A stretch of 57,455 nt of DNA from Synergistaceae bacterium (GTDB taxonomy: Bacteria; Synergistota; Synergistia; Synergistales; Aminobacteriaceae): assembly GCA_031267575.1 (NCBI GenBank), contig JAIRYN010000009.1, positions 1-57,455 on the forward strand, written 5' to 3'. Below are positions 24,380 through 33,498 of the stretch, piece by piece. The notes under the pieces are model-generated. The model was not told where the DNA came from, searched no databases, and saw only the letters and a list, made by a program, of their open reading frames with translations. The position numbers and the translations under genes are program-made. The first letter of the stretch is position 1, and every line of letters starts with the position of its first letter.

Positions 24380-25360
24380 TTATGCGCAACCTTCCAGATG
24401 TTTTTTCGCCGCCTCGAAGGCGCTTGTAAGCAATTCGCGAATACTCGATACAGACGTATCATACCACAGGGGCGACATAAATTTTCCGAACCATGTCATT
24501 TGCCGGCGACAAAATGCCTTCGTTCTCCGAATGTCCCCTTCCAGAGCCTCCTCCAGCGTCATGGTTCCCCGATGCCGGGCGGTCAGTTCTCTGTAACCGA
24601 ACCCCTGCATGGAGGGAAATCGCTCGTCGAAGCCATGCTCCAGCAGCCATTCGACCTCCTCGGGGTAACCCGACGCGAATTGCCGTCGAACCCTGGACGC
24701 GATGTTCTCGTACAGATCCGCCCGCGGACGGATGAGCCCAATGTAAAGGGCGTCCATATTCGAGCGAGCCTTTTCTCCTTGGGCATAGAGCTGCGAAGGA
24801 GCTATTCCGGTGAGCGCGTGAATCTCCAACGCGCGGGATACGCGCCTCACGTCGTTGGGGTGCAACCTAGCGGCCGTGAGCGCGTCGATCTTTTCCAACA
24901 TTCGGTGAAGCGCCTCCGGTCCCTCGGCCGTCGCCACGTCCTCGAAGCGAAGTCGGGTTTGGTGATCGCTGGGCAGGCCGTCGTTTAAGGTGCCGTTGAA
25001 GAGGGCATGGTAGTAAAAGGGCGTGCCTCCCACGAAAAGAGGCGTTCGACCCCGGCTCCGTATCCGCAAAACGGCGTCCTGAGCCAGAACCACGAAAGAG
25101 GCCACGGTAAAAACCTGATCCGGGTCTACCACGTCAATAGCGTGGTGGAGAATGGCTCGGCGTTCCGACAAAGACACCTTGTCCGTTCCAACGTCCATGT
25201 AACGGTAGACCTGGCGAGAGTCCACCGAGATGATCTCGGCGTTCAGAAGCGCCGCCAATTCTAGGCTCAAGGCCGTCTTGCCAACGGCTGTAGGACCGAT
25301 GATCGCGACCACAGGATAACGTTCCACTGTAAATTCAAGACCTCCGTCTGTCAAAGTCAC
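24380..25360 (-). CDS. miaA: tRNA dimethylallyltransferase
   Basis: The 326-residue enzyme has P-loop GPTAVGKTALS, DSRQVYRYMDVGTDK, the lid region RAILHHAIDVVDP and LFVGGTPFYYHALFNG, then the C-terminal RxLEIHALTGxxPS and FCRRQMTWF. It adds the isopentenyl group to A37 of UNN-reading tRNAs. It is single and separated from ispH by 144 bp of AT-rich DNA, and it diverges from cysS. Confidence 0.96.
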   Translation of the reverse strand: MTLTDGGLEFTVERYPVVAIIGPTAVGKTALSLELAALLNAEIISVDSRQVYRYMDVGTDKVSLSERRAILHHAIDVVDPDQVFTVASFVVLAQDAVLRIRSRGRTPLFVGGTPFYYHALFNGTLNDGLPSDHQTRLRFEDVATAEGPEALHRMLEKIDALTAARLHPNDVRRVSRALEIHALTGIAPSQLYAQGEKARSNMDALYIGLIRPRADLYENIASRVRRQFASGYPEEVEWLLEHGFDERFPSMQGFGYRELTARHRGTMTLEEALEGDIRRTKAFCRRQMTWFGKFMSPLWYDTSVSSIRELLTSAFEAAKKHLEGCA

Positions 25361-25520
25361 GCGCGTTTACAATGAGCAAGTCAATGAACAAGTCTTAGAC
25401 TAATACAAGCCGCCGCGCAATTCAAGTGTTTTATAAACGAAGACTCAGCAGAGAAATACCTAAAGAAAATACTGAATAGAAAGTGTTAAGATTGTTTGAC
25501 AAAAGCTTGCGCGGTTATTG

Positions 25521-25615
25521 TTTTTTGGTTTTATAGTCAAAGAAAGACTAAAAGAAAGACTATACGAAATGTATCTACTCGTTATAAGTAGGTATTAGTA
25601 CGCTGAAAGGATCGG
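25521..25615 (+). promoter_or_regulatory. Repeated 5' leader element, copy A (before cysS)
   Basis: This element of about 90 bp occurs three times in the window (also 28755-28842 and, inverted, 48349-48437), always ending a few bases before a gene start. Conserved parts are TTTATAGTC, a hairpin GTATCTACT-CGTTATA-AGTAGGTAT (25571-25595), and GTACGCTGAAAGGATCGG with the Shine-Dalgarno AAAGGA. Copy A has an insertion of about 8 bp in the AAAGAAAGACTA tract. A TTGACA box (about 25498) lies upstream. It may be a mobile promoter or RNA leader. Confidence 0.85.
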
Positions 25616-25624
25616 TGCATTATT

Positions 25625-27085
25625 TTGAGTCTGACTCTATACAACGATTTGACGAGAGAAAAAGAAAAATTCCTTCCTGTTCGGGAGGGGCACGTGTCCT
25701 TCTACAGTTGCGGTCCGACGGTATACGATTATTTTCACATCGGCAATGCGCGACCCTTTATCGTGTTCGACGTCTTGCGGCGCTATCTGGAGCATGTGGG
25801 ATACGAGGTGACGTTCGTCCAAAATTTTACGGACATTGACGACAAGATGATCAAACGCGCTAACGAGGAAAACATCACGGTGGCGCAATTGGCGCAGCGA
25901 TTCATCGCGGAGTACTACCAAGACGCTGACGTCCTGGGGATCCACAGGGCAACCGTGGCTCCCCGAGCCACGGATCATATGTCGGAGATCGTTCAGGTCA
26001 TCGGAAAGATCATCGACAAGGGACATGCCTACGAGGTTAAAACCTCTACAGGGGACGGTGACGTTTATTTCGACGTGAAGAGCTACGCTCCCTATGGCAA
26101 ACTTTCCAAGCAGAGCCTGGATGAACTGGAAGCGGGCGCTCGGGTGGAGGTGGGGGAATCCAAGCGCGATCCTCTGGACTTTGCCCTGTGGAAGGCCGCG
26201 AAGCCCGGAGAGCCCTCTTGGGAAAGCCCCTGGGGCAAAGGGCGCCCTGGCTGGCACATCGAGTGCAGCGTCATGTCCACCAAGTATTTGGGCGAAACCA
26301 TTGACATCCACTCAGGCGGCGTGGACCTGACCTTTCCCCACCACGAAAACGAGGTGGCTCAAGCGGAAGCCGCCACGGGCAAGCCCTTCGTGAATTACTG
26401 GCTGCACAACGGCTTTCTTCTGATCGACAAGGAGAAGATGTCGAAATCCCTGGGCAACTTCATGACCGCGCGAGCCGCGAGGGAGAAATACCCTCCTCTG
26501 GCGATCCGCCTTTTCATGTTAAGCGCCCACTATCGCTCACCGATCAACTTCGCTCCTGACGGGCTAGAACAGGCGGCAGGAGGCGTCGCCCGTCTGCGCA
26601 ACTGCTGGGCCGATCTGCTACACACTAAAGAGGATCGTGAAAAAGAGGTTTGTAAAGAGGTTTGTAAAGAGGGAGAGCTGGATGTGACGGCTTTTTTCAA
26701 AGAATTAAAGGCTTTGGACGGGCGTTTTTACGAAGCCATGAACGACGACTTCAACACCGCTGCGGCGGTGGGGGTCTTTTTCGAGATCGTGAAGCTGGTG
26801 AATACCTGGCTCAAGCGGGATAATCTTCCCATTGCCTTTTTTGATGCGGCGGAAGAAGAACTGCGCAAGTTGGACGGCATTCTGGGCGTGATGGGAATCG
26901 ACGAAGAGAACGGCTCCGACGACGAGGTTCAGGAGATCGAAGTCCTGATAGAAGAGCGTAACATCGCCCGTAAAACCAAAAATTTCGCTCGCTCCGACGA
27001 AATTCGGGACGCGTTGTTGGTTCGTGGCATTGCTCTGGAGGACACGCCTCACGGCACAAAATGGAAACGCCTGTTGGGAGCGTAG
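25625..27085 (+). CDS. cysS: Cysteinyl-tRNA synthetase
   Basis: The 486-residue class I synthetase has the HIGH-type motif [17 protein letters not shown] with zinc Cys, the catalytic [32 protein letters not shown] and KMSKSLGN. It charges tRNA-Cys. The start is TTG at 25625 behind AAAGGATCGG of the repeated leader. A 12-bp duplication near 26645 adds EVCKEVCK in the connective region before the C-terminal helical domain, in frame. It is followed by a strong terminator. Confidence 0.96.
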   Translation: MSLTLYNDLTREKEKFLPVREGHVSFYSCGPTVYDYFHIGNARPFIVFDVLRRYLEHVGYEVTFVQNFTDIDDKMIKRANEENITVAQLAQRFIAEYYQDADVLGIHRATVAPRATDHMSEIVQVIGKIIDKGHAYEVKTSTGDGDVYFDVKSYAPYGKLSKQSLDELEAGARVEVGESKRDPLDFALWKAAKPGEPSWESPWGKGRPGWHIECSVMSTKYLGETIDIHSGGVDLTFPHHENEVAQAEAATGKPFVNYWLHNGFLLIDKEKMSKSLGNFMTARAAREKYPPLAIRLFMLSAHYRSPINFAPDGLEQAAGGVARLRNCWADLLHTKEDREKEVCKEVCKEGELDVTAFFKELKALDGRFYEAMNDDFNTAAAVGVFFEIVKLVNTWLKRDNLPIAFFDAAEEELRKLDGILGVMGIDEENGSDDEVQEIEVLIEERNIARKTKNFARSDEIRDALLVRGIALEDTPHGTKWKRLLGA

Positions 27086-27118
27086 ATTCTACGCGGGATA
27101 ACGAAGAATAGGCTGAGG

Positions 27119-27136
27119 GGGGCTCATGTGAGCCCC
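27119..27136 (+). terminator. cysS terminator
   Basis: GGGGCTCA, TG, TGAGCCCC is a perfect 8-bp hairpin followed by TTCTTTG, 33 bp after the cysS stop. Confidence 0.8.
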
Positions 27137-27216
27137 TTCTTTGATTACGTCTTTGATTACGGGGGCGTGAAGAGTACGATAGAAATATAATTAAATCTAT
27201 GTTAATATATGTAATT

Positions 27217-27870
27217 ATGAATAGATTATTAAGCATAGGTGAAGCATCTGAAATATTAGGGGTTTCGATCACAACGCTACGGCGTTGGGAAAAAATCGGG
27301 CGAATCGAGGCAGAACACACAGTAGGCGGCCATCGGCGCTATGATCTCGCCAAGATTGTTCCTTCGTTGGTACGGGTGCAGTCTCATGAGTATCGTAAGA
27401 CGATTGCTTATGCTCGTGTTTCCAGCCATGATCAGAAAGATGATTTGGAACGGCAAAAGCAGGTACTGGAACTGTACTGCGCTCGTCAGGGGTGGACGTT
27501 TGAAGTCATATCCGACATCGGTTTAGGTATGAATTACCACAAAAAAGGCTTAAAGCGCTTGCTGGAATCCATTCTTGAAGGTCAGATCGGTCGAATAGTC
27601 ATTACGCACAAAGATCGGCTCTTGCGTTTTGGTGTTGAATTAGTATTCGCCATCTGCGAGGCCAAAGAGGTGGAAGTCGTAATCTTGAATCAAGGTGAAG
27701 ATACGAGCTTCGAAGAAGATCTTGCTAAAGATGTACTGGAGATTATCACCGTGTTCTCGGCGAGGCTTTATGGCTCACGCTCACGAAAGAACCAGAAGCT
27801 TATTGAGAACGTGAAAGCGGCTGTGGAATCCTCATACAGCGGTTCAATGTCATCGGAATCGAGAACTTGA
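27217..27870 (+). CDS. tnpA: IS607-family serine recombinase TnpA
   Basis: This protein has an N-terminal MerR-type helix-turn-helix (LLSIGEASEILGVSITTLRRWEKIG, GGHRRYD) followed by a serine resolvase domain (IAYARVSSHDQKDDLERQ with the catalytic Ser, then ITHKDRLLRFG). Size (217 residues from ATG 27217) and architecture are those of IS607 TnpA. It appears complete. The element also has a tnpB remnant downstream. Mobilisation seems possible in principle since only TnpA is needed. Confidence 0.92.
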   Translation: MNRLLSIGEASEILGVSITTLRRWEKIGRIEAEHTVGGHRRYDLAKIVPSLVRVQSHEYRKTIAYARVSSHDQKDDLERQKQVLELYCARQGWTFEVISDIGLGMNYHKKGLKRLLESILEGQIGRIVITHKDRLLRFGVELVFAICEAKEVEVVILNQGEDTSFEEDLAKDVLEIITVFSARLYGSRSRKNQKLIENVKAAVESSYSGSMSSESRT

Positions 27871-27912
27871 ATGTGAAAGGAATATGAAAGGAATGAAAAG
27901 GAATGAAAAGGA

Positions 27913-28396
27913 ATGATGCGTAATCGCCGACTTTCGCGTTCCATCGCTGACATGAGTTTTTCCGAATTTCGGCGTCAAGTGGAATACAAAGTGAATATGT
28001 ATGGAGATCAGTGTATGGAGATCAGTGTATGGAGGTCAGTGCATGGAGGTCAGTGCATGGAGGTCAGTGCATGGAGGTCAGATCGTGGTGGCGGATCGTT
28101 TCTTTCCAATCTTTCCAACCAATCTTTCCAAGTAGCAAGATATGCTCGTGCTACGGACAAAAACTAGGAGAGTTGCCGCTATCGGTTCGGGAATGGACGT
28201 GTCCGCAATGTGGCGCACGTCATGATGCTGACGTAAACGCCGCAGTCAAATTAAGAAATTACGCCGTGAGTTCCATGGTGTCAGCCTGGTGTCAGCCTGT
28301 GGAGAGGAAAGCTCTGGCTGTCGTCGCGAGATGATGGTGAAACTGGCCTTGGTGAAGCAGGAAGCCAACAGTAAACTTGCTCCTGATCATATTTGA
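27913..28396 (+). pseudogene. tnpB: IS607 tnpB remnant (C-terminal part)
   Basis: Recognisable TnpB text begins RNRRLSRSIADMSFSEFRRQ, then VVVADRFFPSSK, the zinc finger CSCYGQKLGELPLSVREWTCPQCG, and HDADVNAAVKLRNYAVS. About two thirds of the N terminus, including the first RuvC motifs, is missing, and the frame is broken by six 14-bp tandem copies (28000-28083) and a further duplication near 28280 (TGGTGTCAGCC). The element keeps tnpA but not a working TnpB nuclease. Confidence 0.85.
28000..28083 (+). repeat. 14-bp tandem repeat, 6 copies, in dead tnpB
   Basis: Six adjacent copies of TATGGAGATCAGTG and its variants (the later ones begin CATGGAGG) replace a single ancestral copy. 70 extra bases shift the frame. 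Confidence 0.95.
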
Positions 28397-28754
28397 TCAG
28401 ATTTATTCATGTTCGCATAGGTTTGGCAGAACGGTAACGGGATGACAGTGGCTTTATCGAGAATAAAAGAAATGTGTGAAAGTGCTGGGTTATCTCAGAG
28501 ACGTTTTGCCCAGTGCCAGGCAATGTCATGTGAAGTCATTCAGCCCGGCCATAAGCCGAAAAAGCGAAGCGGCCGGGCCGAAGGCCGGATCGCAGGAAGT
28601 GATCGAGAAGAACAAGGTCATCTGAGCAATGGCTTCATGGTCAGCATCGCCAAGCCAGAAGCGCTAAAAACCCGAAGGGCATCGCTCGAAAATTTGTTCG
28701 CGCAATTAGAGATTTGAGAATACACGCTTACTCCCGTGAGTTTTGCGAGATTCA
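28397..28754 (+). other. IS607 3' flank without a clear gene
   Basis: A 91-codon frame (28442-28717) has no family similarity that I recognise. The DNA includes a GC-rich inverted repeat around GGCCGGGCCGAAGGCCGG, which could be the right end of the IS607-type element. Confidence 0.4.
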
Positions 28755-28842
28755 GCTTTTTCTTTGGCTTTATAGTCAAAAAGATACTATGCGAAATGTA
28801 TCTATTCGTTATAAGTAGGTATTAGTACGCTGAAAGGATCGG
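28755..28842 (+). promoter_or_regulatory. Repeated 5' leader element, copy B (before pgsW)
   Basis: This is the same element as at 25521-25615: TTTGGCTTTATAGTC, the nearly identical stem (GTATCTATT-CGTTATA-AGTAGGTAT) and GTACGCTGAAAGGATCGG. The ATG of the HicB/PgsW frame follows nine bases after the element, with AAAGGA well spaced. Confidence 0.85.
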
Positions 28843-28850
28843 ATTGGCGC

Positions 28851-30032
28851 ATGGATTTGGGACACTCAGCCATCGTATACAGAGAAAACGAATGGCATGT
28901 TGCGGATTACCCAAAAGTCGGCACAGTAAGCCAAGAGCATACATTCGATGAAACCGTTGTCAACCTGAAAGAGGCAAAAGCCGCGCGCAAGATCGTGTTC
29001 GATAGGTCTTCTCCCTTAAGGCTGGTGCTTTTGACTCTGGCAATGGTGGCGCTGTCGCGGGTGTATTCGCCTCTGTCGTCCGAGGAGTCGCGCCTTTATG
29101 CCAGAGTACGAGAGGCCCAAAATATCCTCTGGTCCGAAATGGAAAAACGTGGCTGGACGGACCCCGTCAACGACCTCGACAAGACGGGGTTTATAGGGCT
29201 AGACTGGAGCGAGACCACCACCACCTTGGGTTTCCTGGAGGCGAAACGGAACGCCTGCGATCCCCTTTGGGCCGTCCAATTCCTTCGCTGGTTCGACCGA
29301 CTTGGGCTGAAAGCGGGAGACCGCGTCGTGGTGACCTCATCCGCCTCCTTCCCAGGGATGCTTTACTCCATGCTGGCGGCGGCCGAATTCCGAGGGCTCG
29401 CCATCGACCTGACGGTATCCCTAGGAGCCTCCGCCTGGGGCGCTAACCGCTCCGAAGCTCCCTGGCCTTTGCTGGCGCGTGTTTTACGCGCTCACGACCT
29501 GCTGAGGACAAGACCTCTCTTTTACACCTTGGGTGGGAACGGCGAAAACGGGGACGGCATGTTTCCAGAGGGCATCGAGGCCCTAAAACGCGCGGCAAGG
29601 GAAGATGGCGTAGAACTTTTTCGCTCCGGGCAAATCTCCGATATTATTGACCGCAAGATGGCCCTGATTGCTCCAGAAATCGCTCCAAATTCTTCGCGCG
29701 TGATCGGAGAATCAGCGGCGCGACTAGTGGTCAGCGTAGGAGGCAACCTGTCCAGTTTGGGACTCGACGAAATCGTTGTCACCCTTCGTAACGGGCTGCT
29801 CTTTCAAGAAGACGCCGCGGCCGCAGGGGATGGCGTGATTGCCCTGAGCCTGAGACTGGGGATCCCTGTATTGCATTTGCTGAACCTGCGCTCCCTTTCC
29901 CAGAAGGTGGGAATTGATTTTGAAACCCGGCGGCCTTTTTTCACGGGCAACACCTTTCTCGCGGCCCTGGCAGGACTGACGCTCTTCGTTCTCGTCTTGG
30001 CCAGCCACAAACGCTGGACATGGGAAAGCTGA
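28851..30032 (+). CDS. pgsW: Poly-gamma-glutamate system protein PgsW, with HicB-like N-terminal fusion
   Basis: From about residue 49 the protein matches PgsW-type proteins of poly-gamma-glutamate loci: a membrane helix (LRLVLLTLAMVALSRVY), a large external domain, and a second helix near the C terminus (FLAALAGLTLFVLVLA). Residues 5-43 (AIVYRENEWHVADYPKVG then TVSQEHTFDETVVNLKEAK) instead match the N-terminal half of HicB antitoxins. The two parts are in one frame with a good ribosome site at ATG 28851. An internal GTG at 28995 could give an unfused PgsW. The stop overlaps pgsB by 13 bp. Confidence 0.8.
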   Translation: MDLGHSAIVYRENEWHVADYPKVGTVSQEHTFDETVVNLKEAKAARKIVFDRSSPLRLVLLTLAMVALSRVYSPLSSEESRLYARVREAQNILWSEMEKRGWTDPVNDLDKTGFIGLDWSETTTTLGFLEAKRNACDPLWAVQFLRWFDRLGLKAGDRVVVTSSASFPGMLYSMLAAAEFRGLAIDLTVSLGASAWGANRSEAPWPLLARVLRAHDLLRTRPLFYTLGGNGENGDGMFPEGIEALKRAAREDGVELFRSGQISDIIDRKMALIAPEIAPNSSRVIGESAARLVVSVGGNLSSLGLDEIVVTLRNGLLFQEDAAAAGDGVIALSLRLGIPVLHLLNLRSLSQKVGIDFETRRPFFTGNTFLAALAGLTLFVLVLASHKRWTWES

Positions 30033-31240
30033 ATCTGGGAAAAAAATTAAGTGCGGCGCGAGAACTTTGCCACCTAGAAAAAATTCCCATTCGTGTGGTT
30101 GTGACGGGATCGAGGGGAAAAAGCGCTTTGACCCGCCTTTTGCGTCAAGGATTCTCGGCCTGCGGGTTGTCCGTCTATGCCCGCATCACCGGTGTCGTGC
30201 CTAGGGAGCTTTCGCCTTTGGGAGAGCGCGTCATTCGGCGCAGATCCCCTGCCCATATCCGGGAAACGCGTTGGTGGCTATCTCAGGTTCCGGCGGACGC
30301 GAACGCCCTCGTTGTCGAGAACAGCGCCGTCGCTCCGGAACTCCAGTCTTTTGCCTCGGACCTGATACACCCGACTCTGGTGGTCTGGACAACTCTGCGA
30401 GCCGACCACGTGGAGGCGTGGGGACCCGGACGAGAGGGCGCGGCGCGGACCCTCTTCCGAGGAGTTCCTCCCGGCGTTCCGGTGGCGGGAGGAGCAGAAC
30501 TGGCGCGTTCTCCCCTGCCGCGGCTTTTCGAGGAAAACGGTAATCCCCTCTATCTTGTCCCCGACATTGTCCCCGACATTGTCACTCGACCGGGCAAAGC
30601 CGAGGAAACCGGCCATAAGAAGGAAAATTTAGCTCTCGCTGAACTGGCCTATTCTCTCTGCGGCGTGGATGCCCCGCAGATATCAACTTTACGCTCCGAG
30701 GCTATGGCGGCTATGGCGTCGCTGCCGCCCGATCTGGCGGATTTCCGTATTCTGCGAGAGGGACAGAGACAGAGACAGAGAGAAAGACAGGACGTGGGAC
30801 AGGACGACGAGCTGGCTGTGGCCTTCTCCGCCAACGACTTAGAAAGTACTCGAAACCTTTTTGCCGAGACCGGCTGGAGTTTCGAGGAAACCACGCTTCT
30901 CTACCACCACCGGCCCGACCGGGGCGCCCGTCTCGGAGAGTTTCTGTCGTGGATCCGGGAATGTCCGTGGCGAGATGTGGTTTTTACGCGGGCGCGGCAA
31001 CCTCGGATATTTTCCCCTTTATTTTCCCCTTTATTTTCCCTTTTGCGCCGCGACTCGATGTTCCGTGGCTCGATGTTCTGTAACCCAACGCTCCGCAATC
31101 CAATCTGGAACGACGCCATCGATGACCCCGCATCTTTCAGGGCGTGGCGCGGGGGGCGGGGCCGTGTTTTCGCCTGCGGCAACGTGGCCGGGTGGCCCTT
31201 GGAGTTTTTAAAGGAAATCGCTTCTAGTTTTACTAATTAG
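30020..31240 (+). CDS. pgsB: Poly-gamma-glutamate synthase PgsB/CapB
   Basis: The 406-residue protein has the Mur-ligase-like P-loop VVTGSRGKSALTRLLRQGF, ALVVENSAVAPELQSF and DHVEAWGPG, all typical of PgsB/CapB, the ATP-dependent ligase that polymerises glutamate. In-frame 12-bp duplications add VPDIVPDIV near residue 180 and FSPLFSPLFS near residue 336. It overlaps pgsW and normally would be followed directly by pgsC, but a decayed IS intervenes. Confidence 0.88.
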   Translation: MGKLNLGKKLSAARELCHLEKIPIRVVVTGSRGKSALTRLLRQGFSACGLSVYARITGVVPRELSPLGERVIRRRSPAHIRETRWWLSQVPADANALVVENSAVAPELQSFASDLIHPTLVVWTTLRADHVEAWGPGREGAARTLFRGVPPGVPVAGGAELARSPLPRLFEENGNPLYLVPDIVPDIVTRPGKAEETGHKKENLALAELAYSLCGVDAPQISTLRSEAMAAMASLPPDLADFRILREGQRQRQRERQDVGQDDELAVAFSANDLESTRNLFAETGWSFEETTLLYHHRPDRGARLGEFLSWIRECPWRDVVFTRARQPRIFSPLFSPLFSLLRRDSMFRGSMFCNPTLRNPIWNDAIDDPASFRAWRGGRGRVFACGNVAGWPLEFLKEIASSFTN

Positions 31241-31377
31241 GATATAAGATGTAATATAACGTTATGGATAAGATATATAGTTCATGGATAAGATATATAG
31301 TTCGAGGTAAGCGACAGAATTTCTTAGCGTCAAAGTAAAAACTCTACAGAAGTGGGACATGGAATAGGTGGTAATTA
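31241..31377 (+). other. Short intergenic stretch with 20-bp tandem duplication
   Basis: The 20-bp word ATGGATAAGATATATAGTTC is present twice in a row at about 31264. No gene is visible. Confidence 0.7.
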
Positions 31378-32146
31378 GGTATTAAAGAAACAGCTGCCAT
31401 TTCTAACCATCAGGTTTTTAGCAATATAAACAAAGCGTCCAGAGTTAAGAAATTAAAACGCAGGCTTAAACGAGAGTAACGTAAATTTTTTTGAAAAATT
31501 AATTATAGAAAGAAGGTGAAACCTGCTACTGTAAAATTTGCGAACCTAGACAAACAGCGTATCAAAGTCCAGAAAGCCTACTACAGACTTGATTGTGTAA
31601 GAAAAGACTATATCAACAAAATAGTCTGTGCGCTGGTTATGACCAAGCCAGCTTATATCACAATATTCTTGGAATGATGAAAAATAAGCATCTCCCAAAG
31701 GCTATAGCGGAACAGAATTTTTACTGTTTTCAAACAAAGCTGTCTGAGAAATGCAAGAGGCACAACATAGAGCTTCGAGCTGCTAACCAATTTTTTCCCT
31801 TATCTTTTTTCCCTTATCTTTTTTCCCTCATCGAAGATGTGCTCGAATTGTGGGGCTATAAAGTGGGGTTTAAAGAAGGATTTGAAGCAAGGATTTGAAG
31901 CTCGGCAATCGTGTCTATATCTGCCAAGAATGCAGGTTAAAAATAGACCGTGATTTGAACGCAGCTATGAACCTAAAGCATTGTAAACACTATAAAGTAG
32001 TGTAAAGCTATGTACCGTGGGCTACACGGGAATTTAAGCCTTTGGACTTCCGAACAAACTTGAGTAGCTTTGGCGAAAGAGGGAAGAATAAAGAAGGAAA
32101 AATCTGGACGATTACACTTTTGTGTAGGTTTTCAGTAGTAGGTTTT
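31378..32146 (+). mobile_element. tnpB: Decayed TnpB element (IS605/IS607 type) between pgsB and pgsC
   Basis: TnpB sequence can be followed across several frames and stops: GIKETAAISNHQVFSN, KLKRRLKRE, KINYRKKVKPATVKFANLDKQ, RIKVQKAYYRLDCVRKDYINK, KIVCALVMTKPAYI, EQNFYCFQTKL, then the zinc-finger region (SSKMCSNCGAIK, CQECxLKIDRDLNAAMNLK). The first part, with the catalytic Asp of RuvC-I, lies in GI-KE. It ends with an IS-like tail containing TTACACTTTTGTGTAGG, which recurs at 37688-37864. It is clearly dead. Confidence 0.8.
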
Positions 32147-32155
32147 TTCATAAGC

Positions 32156-32590
32156 ATGAATCCCATAAGCATGAACCCCATAACGGTGGGGTTGGGGATC
32201 TTGGCTGGGCTTTTCTGGAGCCGGCGAACGGGCTGGAGTTGCGGTGGCGTGATTACTCCGGGGTTGTTGGCTTTGTATGCCTCGAACCCTGGCAGGGCGG
32301 CTTTCATCCTCGTTTTGAGTGTCATTCTAGTCGCCCCTCTGTCGTTTGTGTCGCATGGGCTGGGCCTGTACGGAAAGGAACGCATGGGAGTTGCTATGCT
32401 CCTTGCCTTGATCGCGAAAACGGGGGTAACGTTTTTCATGCCCGATCCTTCACTCTGGATCGGTTGGGTCATCCCCGGTCTGATCGCGGCGGACGGAGAA
32501 CGGCAGGGCATCGCCATGACCCTTTGCGGCGTGGTATCCTGCGCTCTTGCGGCCTCGTTTGCCACAACGCTTTTGTTAGTAGTGAATTAA
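32156..32590 (+). CDS. pgsC: Poly-gamma-glutamate synthesis protein PgsC/CapC
   Basis: The membrane protein (about 144 residues) reads LGILAGLFWSRRTGWSCGGVITPGLLALYASNPGRAA, the PgsC start pattern (GLxFxxxTGxxxGGxIxPGYLAL), with four or five helices. It partners PgsB in polymer synthesis and export. The native start may have been altered by the adjacent IS tail: the ATGs at 32156 and 32171 come from a 15-bp duplication (CATAAGCATGAA-type) and neither has a clear ribosome site. The longer frame from 32042 includes IS sequence. Confidence 0.85.
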   Translation: MNPISMNPITVGLGILAGLFWSRRTGWSCGGVITPGLLALYASNPGRAAFILVLSVILVAPLSFVSHGLGLYGKERMGVAMLLALIAKTGVTFFMPDPSLWIGWVIPGLIAADGERQGIAMTLCGVVSCALAASFATTLLLVVN

Positions 32591-32706
32591 AGTAAAAGGT
32601 TTAAAGTAAAAGACGTGACGTGGGAACGCGCATAGTAGATATTAATAGATATTAATAGATTTATTATAATATATTTTTATAATATATTTGAAAGGATCGG
32701 ATTCGC

Positions 32707-33366
32707 GTGAAATATGAAGCGACAGTTTTACGCTCCGATGGACGGGCGGAGCGTGTCTATTTGACCTGGGATTTGTGCGTCGCCATCGGTTACGCTAACG
32801 CCGTGCCGACCATGTACTGGATCGAGCCTGAAAGGGTGTTCTCACTGAGACACCTCTCTGTCGTCGGAGAAGCGACATCGGGCGGGGTCGAGTTTTTCAT
32901 GGCCCGTGACGAGGGAGGAGACCTCTTCGTCACACTAGCTAGCGACCACACGGATCGTGCCTTAGAAACCGTCTCCGTCTCGAAGGCCAAACAGGTGTGT
33001 GGCAAGATCGTGGCTCCCGTCTTCTGGAAGGTCTCGGATATCCGTGAACACTGGGACAAAATCGAAATATCTTCGGAAATCCCCGGAAAAATCCCCGATG
33101 GACAAGGCTACCGCGTCTACCAGAAGGGAACTCTGGGAGACCTGCCGCTCCCTGAACGCTTGGAAGAACTGGCGCGTGAAGACGCTCCTTTTACGGGCAA
33201 AATTTCGCTTTTCAGCGGAACGCTGGAGGCTATCGGCGGTAGCGTCACGGAGATTGTTCACACCATTGCCCACGCCGGGGAATTTCGGATGAGCCTTTTC
33301 GACCCGGCGCTGAACCGCGCCATCAAATTCGGCTACACGGTCACCGTTCTGCCGGATCGAAGCTAG
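32707..33366 (+). CDS. DUF2848 domain protein
   Basis: The 219-residue protein matches DUF2848: SGGVEFFMARDEGGDLFVTLASDHTDRALETVSVSKAKQVC, the family SDHTDR signature with conserved His and Asp, and fold features of the fumarylacetoacetase-like hydrolase group. The specific reaction is unknown. The leader includes GAAAGGATCGGATTCGC, like the ribosome site of the repeated leader element, before a GTG start. It is next to a nitrilase-family amidase and may act with it on the same metabolite. Confidence 0.75.
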   Translation: MKYEATVLRSDGRAERVYLTWDLCVAIGYANAVPTMYWIEPERVFSLRHLSVVGEATSGGVEFFMARDEGGDLFVTLASDHTDRALETVSVSKAKQVCGKIVAPVFWKVSDIREHWDKIEISSEIPGKIPDGQGYRVYQKGTLGDLPLPERLEELAREDAPFTGKISLFSGTLEAIGGSVTEIVHTIAHAGEFRMSLFDPALNRAIKFGYTVTVLPDRS

Positions 33367-33498
33367 GGATTTAAATAGAGATTAAATAGAGATAATTAAA
33401 TAGAGATAGATTGAATAGAGATTTAAGTAGAGATTCAAATATAGAGATTTAAATTTAGAATAGAGATTTTAATTCAGACCAGAAAGGACCGGTTCAGC

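Noticed and set aside
28442-28717. 91-codon ORF after the IS607 element
   Set aside because: No ribosome site or family similarity; it covers GC-rich repeat DNA likely to be the IS end.
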